From DAOVRD01 sp964521715 (GTDB lineage Bacteria; Planctomycetota; Brocadiia; SM23-32), in assembly GCA_964521715.1 (NCBI GenBank), contig CAZFSS010000014.1, positions 20,761 to 84,760 on the forward strand: a stretch of DNA of 64,000 bases, read 5' to 3'. The notes beneath the pieces are model-generated. The model was not told where the DNA came from. It did no database searches and saw only the letters and a program-made list of their open reading frames with translations. The position numbers were made by a program, and so were the translations under genes. The first letter of the stretch is position 1. Each line of letters opens with the position of its first letter. Shown here one piece after another: positions 36,720-45,264 of this stretch.

Positions 36720-37756
36720 CTACAGGCAATCGCCGTGCTTCCGGTACAGGCCGCGGAACTGGTGGTAGGTGAGGCCGAGGATGTCGGCCGCCTTCTTCTG
36801 GTTGAACCTGGCCTTCTCGAGCGCGCCCTTTAGCAGGCGGGCTTCGAGTTCGCGCATGGCCTCTCTGAAGGGCTTACTGCCTACTGGCTCCGGCTCGGCT
36901 GGCGGCGCCGGCGTGGGACGCGTCGGCGGCTTCTCGGCCGCGGAGGGCCGCCCGAACGGGGACTGAAAGGGGTCGAACTCGATCTTCGTAATCACGGCCG
37001 AATCGGCTCGGAAGACCGCGCGCTCCACGACGTTCTTTAGCTCGCGTACGTTGCCCGGCCAGGCATGGGCCTCCAGCGCGGCGACGGCCTCGTCGCTGAA
37101 CTGTGGCACGTCCGCCCTTCCCAGCTCCAGCGCCATCCGCGCGGCGAACCGGGTGGCCAACAGCAGGACGTCGCCTTCCCGTTCCCGCAGCGGGGGCACC
37201 AAGAGCACCTCGAAGGAGAGCCTGTCGAGCAGGTCCTGCTTGAAGCTGCCCTCAGAGGCGAGCGCAGCCAGGTCCGCGTTGGTCGCGCCGATGATGCGCA
37301 CGTCGACCTGAACGCTCTCGGCGCTGCCGACGCGCTCGAAGGTGCCGTACTCGACGACGCGCAGGATCTTCTCCTGAACCTCCAGCGGTATGTTGGCAAT
37401 CTCGTCCAGGAACAGGGTCCCGCTGTCGGCCGCCTCGAAACGTCCGGCCCGGCGCCCGGCAGCGCCCGTGAAGGCGCCCCCTCGTGGCCGAACAGCTCCG
37501 ACTCGATCAGCGTGGGCGCGAGCGCCGCGCAGTTCAGCGCGACCAGCGGATGGCGCCATCTGCCGGACAGGTAGTGCAGGCGACGCGCGGCCAGCTCCTT
37601 GCCCGTGCCCCGCTCGCCGACGATGAGGAGAGGACGGTCCACCCTGGCCGCGCGGGACACGCCTTCCTGGAAGGCCAGGAACTCCTCCGACTCGCCCACG
37701 GCTTCTTCCACGCGCTCTCGGCCGGCGTCGGGCAAGCGCGCGGCGCTGTCTTTCAT
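36720..37756 (-). pseudogene. pspF: PspF-like sigma-54 activator, interrupted by a one-base frameshift
   Basis: The N-terminal frame (ATG 37756) gives LIVGERGTGKELAARRLHYL (Walker A) up to IESELFGHE, and the other frame continues GGAFTGAAGRRAGRFEAADS (the sigma-54-contacting GAFTGA loop), TLFLDEIANI (Walker B), NVRELKNVVERAV and a C-terminal Fis-type helix-turn-helix (NQKKAADILGLTYHQFRGLY). The switch occurs in a run of five G (minus strand; C run 37477-37481); six G would restore one frame of 345 aa. No receiver or sensor domain, as in PspF. Divergent from pspA. Either a real mutation, slippage, or a sequencing error. Confidence 0.8.
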
Positions 37757-37849
37757 GGCGGGACTCACCCGAATTGAGCCTGATCGCCCGCGTTATAGCG
37801 AGTCGCGCCATGCAAGACGACGAGGGATCCCAAGGCCCCGAACGCTAGC

Positions 37850-37866
37850 TCCTTGCTTGCAAAGGA
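37850..37866. promoter_or_regulatory. Inverted repeat, possible PspF-type upstream activating site
   Basis: TCCTT, 7 bases, AAGGA, flanked symmetrically by TA at 37846 and 37869. It lies 23-39 bp upstream of the -24 element of the pspA promoter, inside the divergent pspF-pspA gap. Functional assignment is inference. Confidence 0.4.
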
Positions 37867-37888
37867 CTTAGGCAGAACCCCCTTTGTC

Positions 37889-37903
37889 GGCACCCGGCTT
37901 GCA
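37889..37903 (+). promoter_or_regulatory. Sigma-54 (-24/-12) promoter of the psp operon
   Basis: GGCAC, five bases (CCGGC), TTGCA: the conserved GG and GC are exactly 10 bases apart, and only the first T of TGGCAC differs from consensus. Predicted transcription start ~37914, 40 bases before pspA ATG. Confidence 0.9.
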
Positions 37904-37953
37904 TTAGGCCACGGCGAATAAGCAGCATCCCTTTTGCGTAAGGAGGTAGGAAG

Positions 37954-38622
37954 ATGGGTATCTTCACCCGGATGCGTGACATCATCAGCTCCAACATCAA
38001 CGCCATGCTGGACAAGGCGGAGGACCCGGAGAAGCTGGTCAAGCTGATGATCCAGGAGATTGAGGACACGCTGGTCGAGATCAAGGCGTCGTGCGCCGGC
38101 GCGATGGCCGCACAAAAGAAGGTCGAGCGCGCCGCGCAGGAGGCCCGGTCCCGCGCCGACCAGTGGGCGGAGAAAGCGGAGCTGGCCGTCTCCAAAGCGC
38201 GTGACGACCTGGGCAGGGAAGCCCTCCTGGAGAAGCGCCGCTACTGCGAGCGGGCCGACGCGCTCGAACGCGAATTCGACGAGTGCGAAGCACTGGTCGC
38301 GCAGTACCAGGACGATATAATGCAACTCGAGGATAAGCTGGCCGGTGCACGGGAGAGGCAGCGACTCCTGGTGCAGCGCCACATCCACGCGCGGCGCAAG
38401 AAGCGCGCGGAGAAGGAGATCAGGCGCGTGGAGACCTCCGACGCGCTGGTCCGCTTCGAGCAGTTCGAGAACCGCATCGAGAGGATGGAGGCGGAGGCCG
38501 ACCTGGTCAACTTCAGGCGCAAGTCCGACCTGGAGCAGGAGTTCAAGCAGCTCGAAGGCGACGAGGAGATCGAGCAGGAGCTGCAGGCGCTGAAGGAATC
38601 CGTCAGCAAGAAGGCGGACTGA
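37954..38622 (+). CDS. pspA: Phage shock protein A (PspA/IM30 family)
   Basis: 222 aa, the usual PspA length. Starts MGIFTRMRDIISSNINAML, DKAEDPEKLVKLMIQEIEDT: the amphipathic N-terminus and first helix of the family. The rest is a long coiled coil rich in E/R/A. AAGGAGG precedes the ATG. PspA binds stressed inner membranes and in Proteobacteria holds PspF inactive. First gene of a four-gene operon under the -24/-12 promoter. Confidence 0.95.
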   Translation: MGIFTRMRDIISSNINAMLDKAEDPEKLVKLMIQEIEDTLVEIKASCAGAMAAQKKVERAAQEARSRADQWAEKAELAVSKARDDLGREALLEKRRYCERADALEREFDECEALVAQYQDDIMQLEDKLAGARERQRLLVQRHIHARRKKRAEKEIRRVETSDALVRFEQFENRIERMEAEADLVNFRRKSDLEQEFKQLEGDEEIEQELQALKESVSKKAD

Positions 38623-38657
38623 GACGCTCTGGTCCACCTGTGGTCGGGGAGTGAGAG

Positions 38658-39056
38658 ATGCTGAGGTTCCTGGCAAAAGTGGTTCTTCTGCTTGCCGCGC
38701 TGTTCTTTGCCATGCTGATGATGGTGGCCGGGCTCGGCATGGTCGGGCCGATCATTGTGCCGTTTCTGCCTGCGGATGCCCACTACGTGATGTATACGGC
38801 CATCCCGCGTCTCTCTATGATCGTGGGGCCCATTGTGCTCCTGTGCTTTCTGCTGTGCCTGGTTCTCGTGGCATGGCGAGTGCTGGCGCACGAGGGGACC
38901 GGCAAGCACAGGCAAGCCGAGGCAGGCGAGAGCAGGATGATGCAGGAAGTCTACCAGGGCCTATCGCATCTGGAGGAGCGCGTCGAAGCGTTGGAGACGA
39001 TACTGATCGAGCGCGCCGGGAGTGCGATCGGGAAGCCGGCGGGCCGCCTGGACTGA
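38658..39056 (+). CDS. PspB-like membrane protein with two transmembrane helices
   Basis: 132 aa. Two hydrophobic segments (FLAKVVLLLAALFFAMLMMV, residues 4-23 extending to ~40; MIVGPIVLLCFLLCLVLVAW, ~54-73) and a C-terminal coiled segment MMQEVYQGLSHLEERVEALE that resembles the R-x-x-A-L-E coil of PspB and is nearly repeated in the next gene. Probably works with PspA/PspC at the inner membrane. GGGGAGTGAGAG precedes ATG. Confidence 0.7.
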   Translation: MLRFLAKVVLLLAALFFAMLMMVAGLGMVGPIIVPFLPADAHYVMYTAIPRLSMIVGPIVLLCFLLCLVLVAWRVLAHEGTGKHRQAEAGESRMMQEVYQGLSHLEERVEALETILIERAGSAIGKPAGRLD

Positions 39057-39087
39057 GCGGCCGATTGAGACGAGGGAGGACCAAACC

Positions 39088-39348
39088 GTGGGACTGGGCT
39101 TGCCGGAACTGACGATCCTGTTGGTGTTCGGCATCCCGCTGGCCGCCATAATCGGGTGCTTCATGCTCGGCGCGTTGAAGATACTCAAGGGCGATGCTGG
39201 TCAGCGGAGCAGGGCGCAGGATGCCGAGGAGACAAAGATGGTTCAGGCCATCTACCATCAGCTGTCGCAGATGGAGGACCGCATCGAAGCGCTCGAGGCT
39301 CTGCTCATAGATCGCATAGATCGCAAGAGAAAGGAAGGCGGGCAATGA
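39088..39348 (+). CDS. PspB-like small membrane protein
   Basis: 86 aa from GTG 39088 with GGGAGGA upstream. One transmembrane helix (LPELTILLVFGIPLAAIIGC) followed by a cytoplasmic coil MVQAIYHQLSQMEDRIEALE, homologous to the coil of the preceding gene product and to PspB. Length and layout fit PspB (~75 aa). Stop overlaps the pspC ATG (ATGA). Confidence 0.7.
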   Translation: MGLGLPELTILLVFGIPLAAIIGCFMLGALKILKGDAGQRSRAQDAEETKMVQAIYHQLSQMEDRIEALEALLIDRIDRKRKEGGQ

Positions 39349-39731
39349 CACGCTCTCACTCCGAAAGGCGGCGCGGCGGGCTCTACCGGGCGCGCGACGG
39401 CATGATATTCGGCGTCTGCAAGGGGCTGGCCAGGTACTTCAGCTTCTCCCTCTTCTGGCTGCGCTTCATCGCCGTCGTCGTCCTGATCTGCACCGGCATC
39501 TGGCCTATCGTGGGCATCTACCTGCTGGCGGCGCTGCTGATGAAGCCGGAGCCCGTCCTGCCGTTCGAGACCGAGGCCGACGAGGAATTCTATAATTCCC
39601 TCACCAGCTCCCGCCACATGGCCTTCCAGCGGCTCAAGCGCACCTTCGATCGGCTCGACCGCCGCATCCGCCGCATGGAGGACCTGGTGACCGCCCGCGA
39701 GTACGACTGGGAACGGAGGCTGAACCAGTAG
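39345..39731 (+). CDS. pspC: Phage shock protein C (PspC domain)
   Basis: 128 aa; start coupled to the previous gene (ATGA). The PspC domain is complete: GLYRARDGMIFGVCKGLARY, FWLRFIAVVVLICTG and the second hydrophobic part IVGIYLLAALLMKPEP. A C-terminal charged helix (RLKRTFDRLDRRIRRMEDLV) may pair with the PspB-like coils. In E. coli PspB/C sense envelope stress and bind PspA to free PspF. Confidence 0.92.
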   Translation: MTRSHSERRRGGLYRARDGMIFGVCKGLARYFSFSLFWLRFIAVVVLICTGIWPIVGIYLLAALLMKPEPVLPFETEADEEFYNSLTSSRHMAFQRLKRTFDRLDRRIRRMEDLVTAREYDWERRLNQ

Positions 39732-39861
39732 CCCCTTCCGGGGGCCCCACGGCTTGCTGGACTCGCCCCCCGCATCCCTGTATCATCACGCCTCGCCCTG
39801 GTTCACTGCTGGCCGGTCGCGGCGGCTTTAGCGAACTCCTGTCCTGACGAGGCGCTCGACG

Positions 39862-40797
39862 GTGGAAACCGTCCTCGGCTTTCTGGCCATCGTGTTCTGG
39901 AGCACGACGATCGGCTTCTCGCGGCGCCTCACTGAGGCGTTCGGTCCCGTGACGGCCGCCGCCTTGGTCTTCCTGGTCAGCGGCGTTCTGGGGTGCGCGG
40001 TCCTGGTCGCGGCGCGGGGGGGCGTGCGCAAGCTGCTGTCGCTGCCCCGTCCCTACCTGGTGGGCTGCGGGGCGCTGTTCGTCGTCTATGAGTTCTGCCT
40101 GTACGTGGCCATCGGCCTGGCGTCGAGCCGCCAGCAGGTGCTCGAGGTGGGGATCATCAACTACCTGTGGCCGGGGCTTACGCTGGCCTTCTCCATTCCG
40201 ATCCTGAAGAGGAGAGCCCGCCCCTGGCTGGTGCCCGGGATGCTGATGGCCTTCGCGGGCGTGTTCCTTGCGGCAGCCCAGAGGGAGTCCTTCTCGTGGG
40301 CGTCATTGCCGGCAGGCGGGCGGGGCCGCTTGCTTCCGTACCTGCTGGCCTTCGTCGGTGCCATCTGCTGGGGCCTGTACTCGAACTTCAGCCGCAGGTG
40401 GGCTGCCAACGCGCAGGGCGTCGGCGTGCCCCTCTTCCTTCTTGCTACTGGCGTGGTGATGGCCCTGCTGCGCCCGGTGTTCCACGAGTCGTCTGATTGG
40501 GCACGTGAGGGCCTTCCGCTGACGGTATACGTCGTGCTGGTTTACATCGCGCTGGTGCCCGGCCTGCTGGCCTACGTGTTCTGGGACTTCGCGATGCGCA
40601 GGGGCAGGATGATCCTGGTTGCTGCCTTCTCGTATCTGACGCCGCTGTTCTCGACGCTGGTCAGCTGCCTGTACTTGCAGGTCTGGCCGGCTCGCGGCCT
40701 GTGGATCGCGTGCGGGCTGCTCGTCGGGGGCGCCTTCATCTGCAAGCTCTCGATCGAGGAGACGGAGCAGCGCGCGGCGCCGTCGGCATCTTCCTGA
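39862..40797 (+). CDS. EamA/DMT-family exporter, YddG-like
   Basis: 311 aa from GTG 39862. About ten hydrophobic helices in two EamA repeats. The segment SSRQQVLEVGIINYLWPGLT is characteristic of YddG aromatic amino-acid exporters, and FSRRLTEAFGP at the start fits too. Likely exports aromatic amino acids or drugs from the cytoplasm. The start has a weak ribosome site. No operon partner. Confidence 0.8.
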   Translation: METVLGFLAIVFWSTTIGFSRRLTEAFGPVTAAALVFLVSGVLGCAVLVAARGGVRKLLSLPRPYLVGCGALFVVYEFCLYVAIGLASSRQQVLEVGIINYLWPGLTLAFSIPILKRRARPWLVPGMLMAFAGVFLAAAQRESFSWASLPAGGRGRLLPYLLAFVGAICWGLYSNFSRRWAANAQGVGVPLFLLATGVVMALLRPVFHESSDWAREGLPLTVYVVLVYIALVPGLLAYVFWDFAMRRGRMILVAAFSYLTPLFSTLVSCLYLQVWPARGLWIACGLLVGGAFICKLSIEETEQRAAPSASS

Positions 40798-40871
40798 AGC
40801 TCGTCTGCGGGCTCAACGCCCCCCCGGGCCTATTGAGGCCGGTAATGACAGTGTTGCCGCCAACGAGGAGT

Positions 40872-40972
40872 TGTCATTCTGAGGCCGCCGCGGGGCGGCC
40901 GAAGAACCTTATTCTTCCCTGTGCGGCAAGGCGAGATTCTTCGTTGCGGCTTCGCCGCTCCTCAGAATGACA
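40872..40972. repeat. 101-bp palindromic intergenic repeat element
   Basis: Ends TGTCATTCTGAGG (40872-40884) and CCTCAGAATGACA (40960-40972) are perfect 13-bp inverted repeats. Inside, GAAGAACC ... ATTCTTC and GAGATTCTTCG repeat the theme. The motif GTCATTCTGAG...GAAGAAT is one I recall from intergenic repeats of many environmental bacteria. Together with the promoter at 41043-41071 this is all I see in the 322-bp gap 40798-41119. Confidence 0.7.
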
Positions 40973-41042
40973 GCGGGCACGGGGTCGGTACACTAGCTAG
41001 GCAGTTCTCCATAGCCCAGTCCAGGCCGAACGTGTAGAGCGC

Positions 41043-41071
41043 TTGACTGCGTGCGCCCGCCCTCGTAGAAT
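41043..41071 (+). promoter_or_regulatory. Sigma-70 promoter for the Eis-like acetyltransferase gene
   Basis: TTGACT, 17-base spacer, TAGAAT; about 48 bp upstream of ATG 41120. Confidence 0.65.
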
Positions 41072-41119
41072 CCGGCGCTCCTGTCACTGAAAGCCCCTGC
41101 GTCGGAGGTCTTTACGGGA

Positions 41120-42376
41120 ATGGCAAGAAGCCGGAACAAGAGGGGCGCTGCTGCCCCCGAGAGATTGAGCGGCATAAGGGATGCCAAGGATCGGCGTGAG
41201 GTCCTCGAGGTCTTCGTCCGCGCGTTCGCCAGTCCGGCCTGGATGGAGGAGCACATGGACCGGGGCCTGTTCAAGAGGCCGGTCTTCGACCCCCAGCATA
41301 CGCGCGTCGCCGTTGCAGACGGCCGAGTCGTGAGCGCCGTCACCATGGGGCGCCGCGTGATTCGCTTCGGGCCTGTTGAGGTCCCGGCAATGACCGTCGG
41401 CCCCGTGGGAACGCACGACGCCTACCGCAAGCGGGGCTACGGCGCGGCCACGATGCACGACGCCTCCCGCTACATGCAGGAAAACGGCTACCTGGTTGCG
41501 TACCTCCAGGGCATCCCGAACTACTACTACCGGTTCGGGTACTACCCCTACATGGCGCCCGGCCACGTCAGGATTGGCAGGGACGACGCCAAGAGGGAGG
41601 CGCGCCCCGGGACGCTCAGGGCCATGACGAAGGTGGACGTGCCGGCCGTGCGCAGGCTCTATGACAGAGCCGCGGCAGGCCGCATCTGCGCTGCCGCCCG
41701 TGACAAGGACGTCTGGGACTGGCTGATGGGGCCGGGCAGGCGGACGTGGCTCTTCCGAAAGCCCCAGGTCATACTGGACGGCCGGCGCCGCCTGTGCGGC
41801 TACGTGACCGCGGGTCGCGAGACCGAGCCGGGACGGGGGGAGATAGTGGTCCGGCCGGACGAAGCGAGCTGCCGCGCCGCGCTGGGCGCGCTCGCCAGGG
41901 ACGCCCGTCGCCGCGAACGGAAGGAGATCGTGCTATCCATGCCCTGGGACGACGCAATGGCCGTCTTCATCCGCCAGCATGTGGGCGGCGAGTTCAGGAT
42001 GTGGAGCAACCCGACCGGCGGCGCGCTGCTGAAGGTGGTGGACTTCCCGGGCCTCATCCAGCGGTTGGAGCCCCTTCTGTCGCAGCGCTGGCGGCGCGCC
42101 AGGAGCAGCGTGCGGGGCGTGACGTTCACGCTGGCCAGTGAGATAGGCGAGGTGGGCCTCGCCCTGTCCGGCCGCAGCGTCAAGGTCGGCAAGGCTACGG
42201 GGAGACCCGTCGTCCGCATCCCGCAGAGACTGCTGTCGGGCCTTCTGACCGGCTACCACGCGGTGCGGCACGTGGCGGCGATGAAGGGCGCTTCCGTGCC
42301 GGCGGACCTGATGCCGGTGATGGAGACCCTGTTCCCCACAGGTTGGCCCTTCGTGTACTTCGGCGACAACTACTGA
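41120..42376 (+). CDS. GNAT acetyltransferase, Eis-like, with C-terminal sterol-carrier (SCP2) domain
   Basis: 418 aa, the Eis length. First GNAT domain has the acetyl-CoA loop in MTVGPVGTHDAYRKRGYGAA; YLQGIPNYYYRFGYYPY is an Eis-family phrase. A second, degenerate GNAT repeat covers ~170-290 (GEIVVRPDEASCRAALGALA) and the last ~110 residues form the SCP2-like domain ending TLFPTGWPFVYFGDNY. Eis proteins acetylate aminoglycoside or polyamine amines; the substrate here is unknown. Monocistronic with its own promoter. Confidence 0.82.
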   Translation: MARSRNKRGAAAPERLSGIRDAKDRREVLEVFVRAFASPAWMEEHMDRGLFKRPVFDPQHTRVAVADGRVVSAVTMGRRVIRFGPVEVPAMTVGPVGTHDAYRKRGYGAATMHDASRYMQENGYLVAYLQGIPNYYYRFGYYPYMAPGHVRIGRDDAKREARPGTLRAMTKVDVPAVRRLYDRAAAGRICAAARDKDVWDWLMGPGRRTWLFRKPQVILDGRRRLCGYVTAGRETEPGRGEIVVRPDEASCRAALGALARDARRRERKEIVLSMPWDDAMAVFIRQHVGGEFRMWSNPTGGALLKVVDFPGLIQRLEPLLSQRWRRARSSVRGVTFTLASEIGEVGLALSGRSVKVGKATGRPVVRIPQRLLSGLLTGYHAVRHVAAMKGASVPADLMPVMETLFPTGWPFVYFGDNY

Positions 42377-42593
42377 TCCTGCTTGCTCCGTGCGGGCAGG
42401 GGCGCCGGTCGTCTGGGCCTCAGGCGGGCCGCGAAGCGTGACACGAACGTCACACGGCCGTGACGTCCGCGTGATCTGCACCGGGTAGGCTTGAGGTCCG
42501 CATCGAGGCGCTTGCTTCGTCGCGTCTGTTTCTTGCGGCGCGAGCGGTGCCGGCGTAACATCGGGCTGGTTGCTGGCTGGGAGTGGGCACGCC

Positions 42594-43439
42594 ATGTTGA
42601 GGCTGACTGAGCTGCGCAAGGCGTTCGGCCACGTGGTCGCCCTGGACGGCGTGTCGTTCGAGGTCCGCCGCGGGGAGGTCTTCGGCCTGCTCGGCCCGAA
42701 CGGCGCCGGCAAGACGACCACCGTGAACCTGGCCATCGGCCTGTTGGAGCCCGACAGCGGATCGGTCGAGCTGGACGGGAGCGGTCGGCCGTCCGATCTG
42801 GCGTCGCGTCGTCGCATGGGCATCGCGCCGCAGACGCTGGCCCTCTACGACGATATGTCCGGCGAGGCGAACCTCCGCTTCTTCGCCCGCATGTACGGCC
42901 TGTCCGGACAGAGGCTGGCCGAGCGCCTGGCGGAGATGCTCGACATGGTGGGGCTGACCGAGAGGCGGCGCGACCGCGTCTCCACCTACAGCGGCGGCAT
43001 GAAGCGCCGGCTGAACCTTGCCGCGGCCTTGGTGCATGACCCCGACCTGCTCCTGCTGGACGAGCCCACGGTCGGCGTGGACCCCCAGTCGCGCAGCGCC
43101 ATCCTGGACCGCATCCGCGAGCTGGCGCAGGCCGGCAAGACCGTCGTCTACTGCACGCACTACATGGAAGAGGCCCAGCGCATCTGCGACCGCGTGGCGA
43201 TCCTGGACCATGGCCGCCTGCTGGCGCTGGACAGCGTGGACAACTTGATCGTCGCGCACGGCGGCAAGAGCGTCGTCCACGCCGTCTTCGCCGATAGGGA
43301 ACTGCGCGTGGACACGGACGAGCCGCTGGCCGAACTGAGGCGCCTCGAGTCGCAGGGGGACCTGATCCGCTTCAGCGTGGACCGGCCCGACCTGCAATCG
43401 GTCTTCCTGGCACTGACGGGGCGTCATCTGAGGGACTGA
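42594..43439 (+). CDS. ABC-2 exporter ATP-binding protein
   Basis: 281 aa. ATG 42594 has GGGAGTGGG upstream. Walker A GPNGAGKT (34-41), signature YSGGMKRRLNLA, Walker B LLLLDEPTVGVD, H-loop THYMEEAQRICDRVAIL. The C-terminal extension (HAVFADRELRVDTDEP) matches NatA/CcmA-type drug and lipid exporters. Overlaps its permease by TGATG. Confidence 0.9.
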   Translation: MLRLTELRKAFGHVVALDGVSFEVRRGEVFGLLGPNGAGKTTTVNLAIGLLEPDSGSVELDGSGRPSDLASRRRMGIAPQTLALYDDMSGEANLRFFARMYGLSGQRLAERLAEMLDMVGLTERRRDRVSTYSGGMKRRLNLAAALVHDPDLLLLDEPTVGVDPQSRSAILDRIRELAQAGKTVVYCTHYMEEAQRICDRVAILDHGRLLALDSVDNLIVAHGGKSVVHAVFADRELRVDTDEPLAELRRLESQGDLIRFSVDRPDLQSVFLALTGRHLRD

Positions 43440-44710
43440 TGAAGACCATCTGGTTCATTGCCATCAAGGACATCCGCCTGCTCTTGGGAGACAAGGCGGC
43501 CGCGTTCTTCGCCATCGCCTGGCCGGTCATGATCGCCGTGTTGTTCGGGCTCATGTTCTCCGCCGGCGGATCGGACAGTTGGAGCATGCAGGTGGCCGTC
43601 GCGGACGAGGACCAGACGCCCGGCTCCCGCGCGTTCGTTCGGGACCTGGCGGAGTCGGGGGACCTGACCGTCATCGAGACCACTCGCGCCGAGGCTTCGG
43701 AGAACGTGCGCCGCGGCAAATGGACGGCTTACGTCGTGCTCCCGCCGGGCTTCGGAAAGACCCGTGACAACCCCTTCTGGAGCGAGGGCGCGCGCATGGA
43801 GATCGGGATAGACCCCTCCCGCAAGGCCGAAGCCGGCATGCTCCAGGGCGTGCTCGTGAAGCACATGTTCAGTTCCATGCAGGATCTCTGGACGGACCCC
43901 GACCGAATGCACGCCCAGATGGCCAAGGCGCGCGAACAGGTTGATCAGGCGACGGACATGGACCCGCTGGCGCGGACGGTCCTGATGCAGTTCCTGACCG
44001 CGACCGAGCAGTTCTTCGAGCAGATGCCCGAGGCCGCCGGCATGGACATGGCGGAATGGCAAGCTTTCGACATCGCGACCACGGACGTGGTCCGCGAGCA
44101 GGAGGGCCCGAGGTCCTCGTTCGAGGTCACCTTCCCTCAGGGCCTCGCCTGGGGGTTCATCTGCTGCGCGGCCATGTTCGGCATCTCGCTCGTGGGGGAG
44201 CGCATAAAGGGGACGCTCCGCCGCCTCCAGGCGGCCCCCCTCGGCAGGGCCCACATCCTGGGCGGCAAGGCGCTGGCGTGTTTCCTCACGATGTGCCTCG
44301 TCTCGGCCCTGATCCTCGGGATCGGGATCGTCGCCTTCGGCATCCGGGCCGACTCCTATCTTGTGCTGCTCATGGCCGTCCTCGCGACGTCCGTGTGCTT
44401 CGTGGGCATCATGATGGTCGTCTCCGTGCTGGGGCGCACGGAGCAGTCCGCGAACGCCTTCGCATGGCCCATCTTCATGGTCATGGCCATGACGGGGGGC
44501 GGCATGGTGCCTCTGGCCTTCATGCCGGGCTGGCTGCGGGCCGCCAGCACCTTCAGCCCGCTGAAGTGGGGCGTACTGGCGTTGGAGGGGGCGATCTGGC
44601 GGGGGTTCTCCGTGCGGGAAGTGCTGATCCCTTGCGCCATCCTGGTCGGGGCGGGCGCCCTCTGCTTCGCCATCGGCGTGCGCCTCTTCCGTTGGGAGCA
44701 GGAGGGGTGA
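43439..44710 (+). CDS. ABC-2 exporter permease
   Basis: 423 aa, ATG overlapping the ATPase stop. One N-terminal helix (FFAIAWPVMIAVLFGLMFSA), a large external domain (~45-230, with the Gln/Glu-rich EQFFEQMPEAAGMDMAEWQ region), then five C-terminal helices including WGFICCAAMFGISLVGERIK and FMVMAMTGGGMVPLAFMPG. This is the YhgE/NatB-like ABC-2 layout. Probably exports a drug, lipid or polysaccharide. It ends 57 bp from the convergent cupin gene. Confidence 0.88.
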   Translation: MKTIWFIAIKDIRLLLGDKAAAFFAIAWPVMIAVLFGLMFSAGGSDSWSMQVAVADEDQTPGSRAFVRDLAESGDLTVIETTRAEASENVRRGKWTAYVVLPPGFGKTRDNPFWSEGARMEIGIDPSRKAEAGMLQGVLVKHMFSSMQDLWTDPDRMHAQMAKAREQVDQATDMDPLARTVLMQFLTATEQFFEQMPEAAGMDMAEWQAFDIATTDVVREQEGPRSSFEVTFPQGLAWGFICCAAMFGISLVGERIKGTLRRLQAAPLGRAHILGGKALACFLTMCLVSALILGIGIVAFGIRADSYLVLLMAVLATSVCFVGIMMVVSVLGRTEQSANAFAWPIFMVMAMTGGGMVPLAFMPGWLRAASTFSPLKWGVLALEGAIWRGFSVREVLIPCAILVGAGALCFAIGVRLFRWEQEG

Positions 44711-44767
44711 GAAGTGCCCCTGGCCGGATCAGCTTTGCCCCTTCGCTGCCCCGCGAAGGCCGGGCGC

Positions 44768-45118
44768 TCAGCCCACCTTGCCTTCTTTCGGGATGAGGCA
44801 GAGGAAGGCGACCGGCTTCTTCGGTCCGGCGGTGAATGAGTGGGCCTGCCCGGCCGGGATGTAGACCACGTCCCCCGGCCGGAACGCCTCTTCGCCCCCC
44901 CGCCAGAACAGCGTTCCTTCGCCTTCGAGGACGTAGACTTCGTGCTCCCAGGGGTGTGCGTGGCGAGGCGTGCGCCCGTCTGGTTCGAGCTCGAAGCGGC
45001 GCATGTAGAAGTTGGGTGCACCGTCCTGGTCAGAGATCAACCAGCGCACGCGGCAGCCCTCAGCACCGGCTTCAGTGGCCTTCTGGGCCTTGACGTCCTC
45101 GTAGTGCACGTGTTTCAT
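44768..45118 (-). CDS. Single-domain cupin protein
   Basis: 116 aa; ATG 45118 with AAAGGGA upstream. Cupin motif 1 HAHPWEHEVYVLEGEG with His, His and Glu metal ligands and motif 2 PGDVVYIPAGQAHSF with the last His. A small barrel with one metal; typical roles are sugar or hydroxyacid isomerisation or sensing. No operon partner nearby, so no specific substrate is proposed. Confidence 0.88.
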   Translation of the reverse strand: MKHVHYEDVKAQKATEAGAEGCRVRWLISDQDGAPNFYMRRFELEPDGRTPRHAHPWEHEVYVLEGEGTLFWRGGEEAFRPGDVVYIPAGQAHSFTAGPKKPVAFLCLIPKEGKVG

Positions 45119-45264
45119 TCGCGTTCCCTTTCGGCTGACCGGTCGGCGCACTCCCCTGGCAAACGAACGTCAAGCCGCGTCCCCCTCCTATAGGGATTCT
45201 GACGTTTCGGCTGCCAGGAGTCAAACGCAATCCCGCAGCGCCGCCCTGTCCCGACGGGCCGAAG

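Noticed and set aside
44740..44759. Hairpin CCTTCGC-6-GCGAAGG between convergent genes as a terminator
   Set aside because: Stem of 7 bp but no T-run on either side; too weak to annotate.
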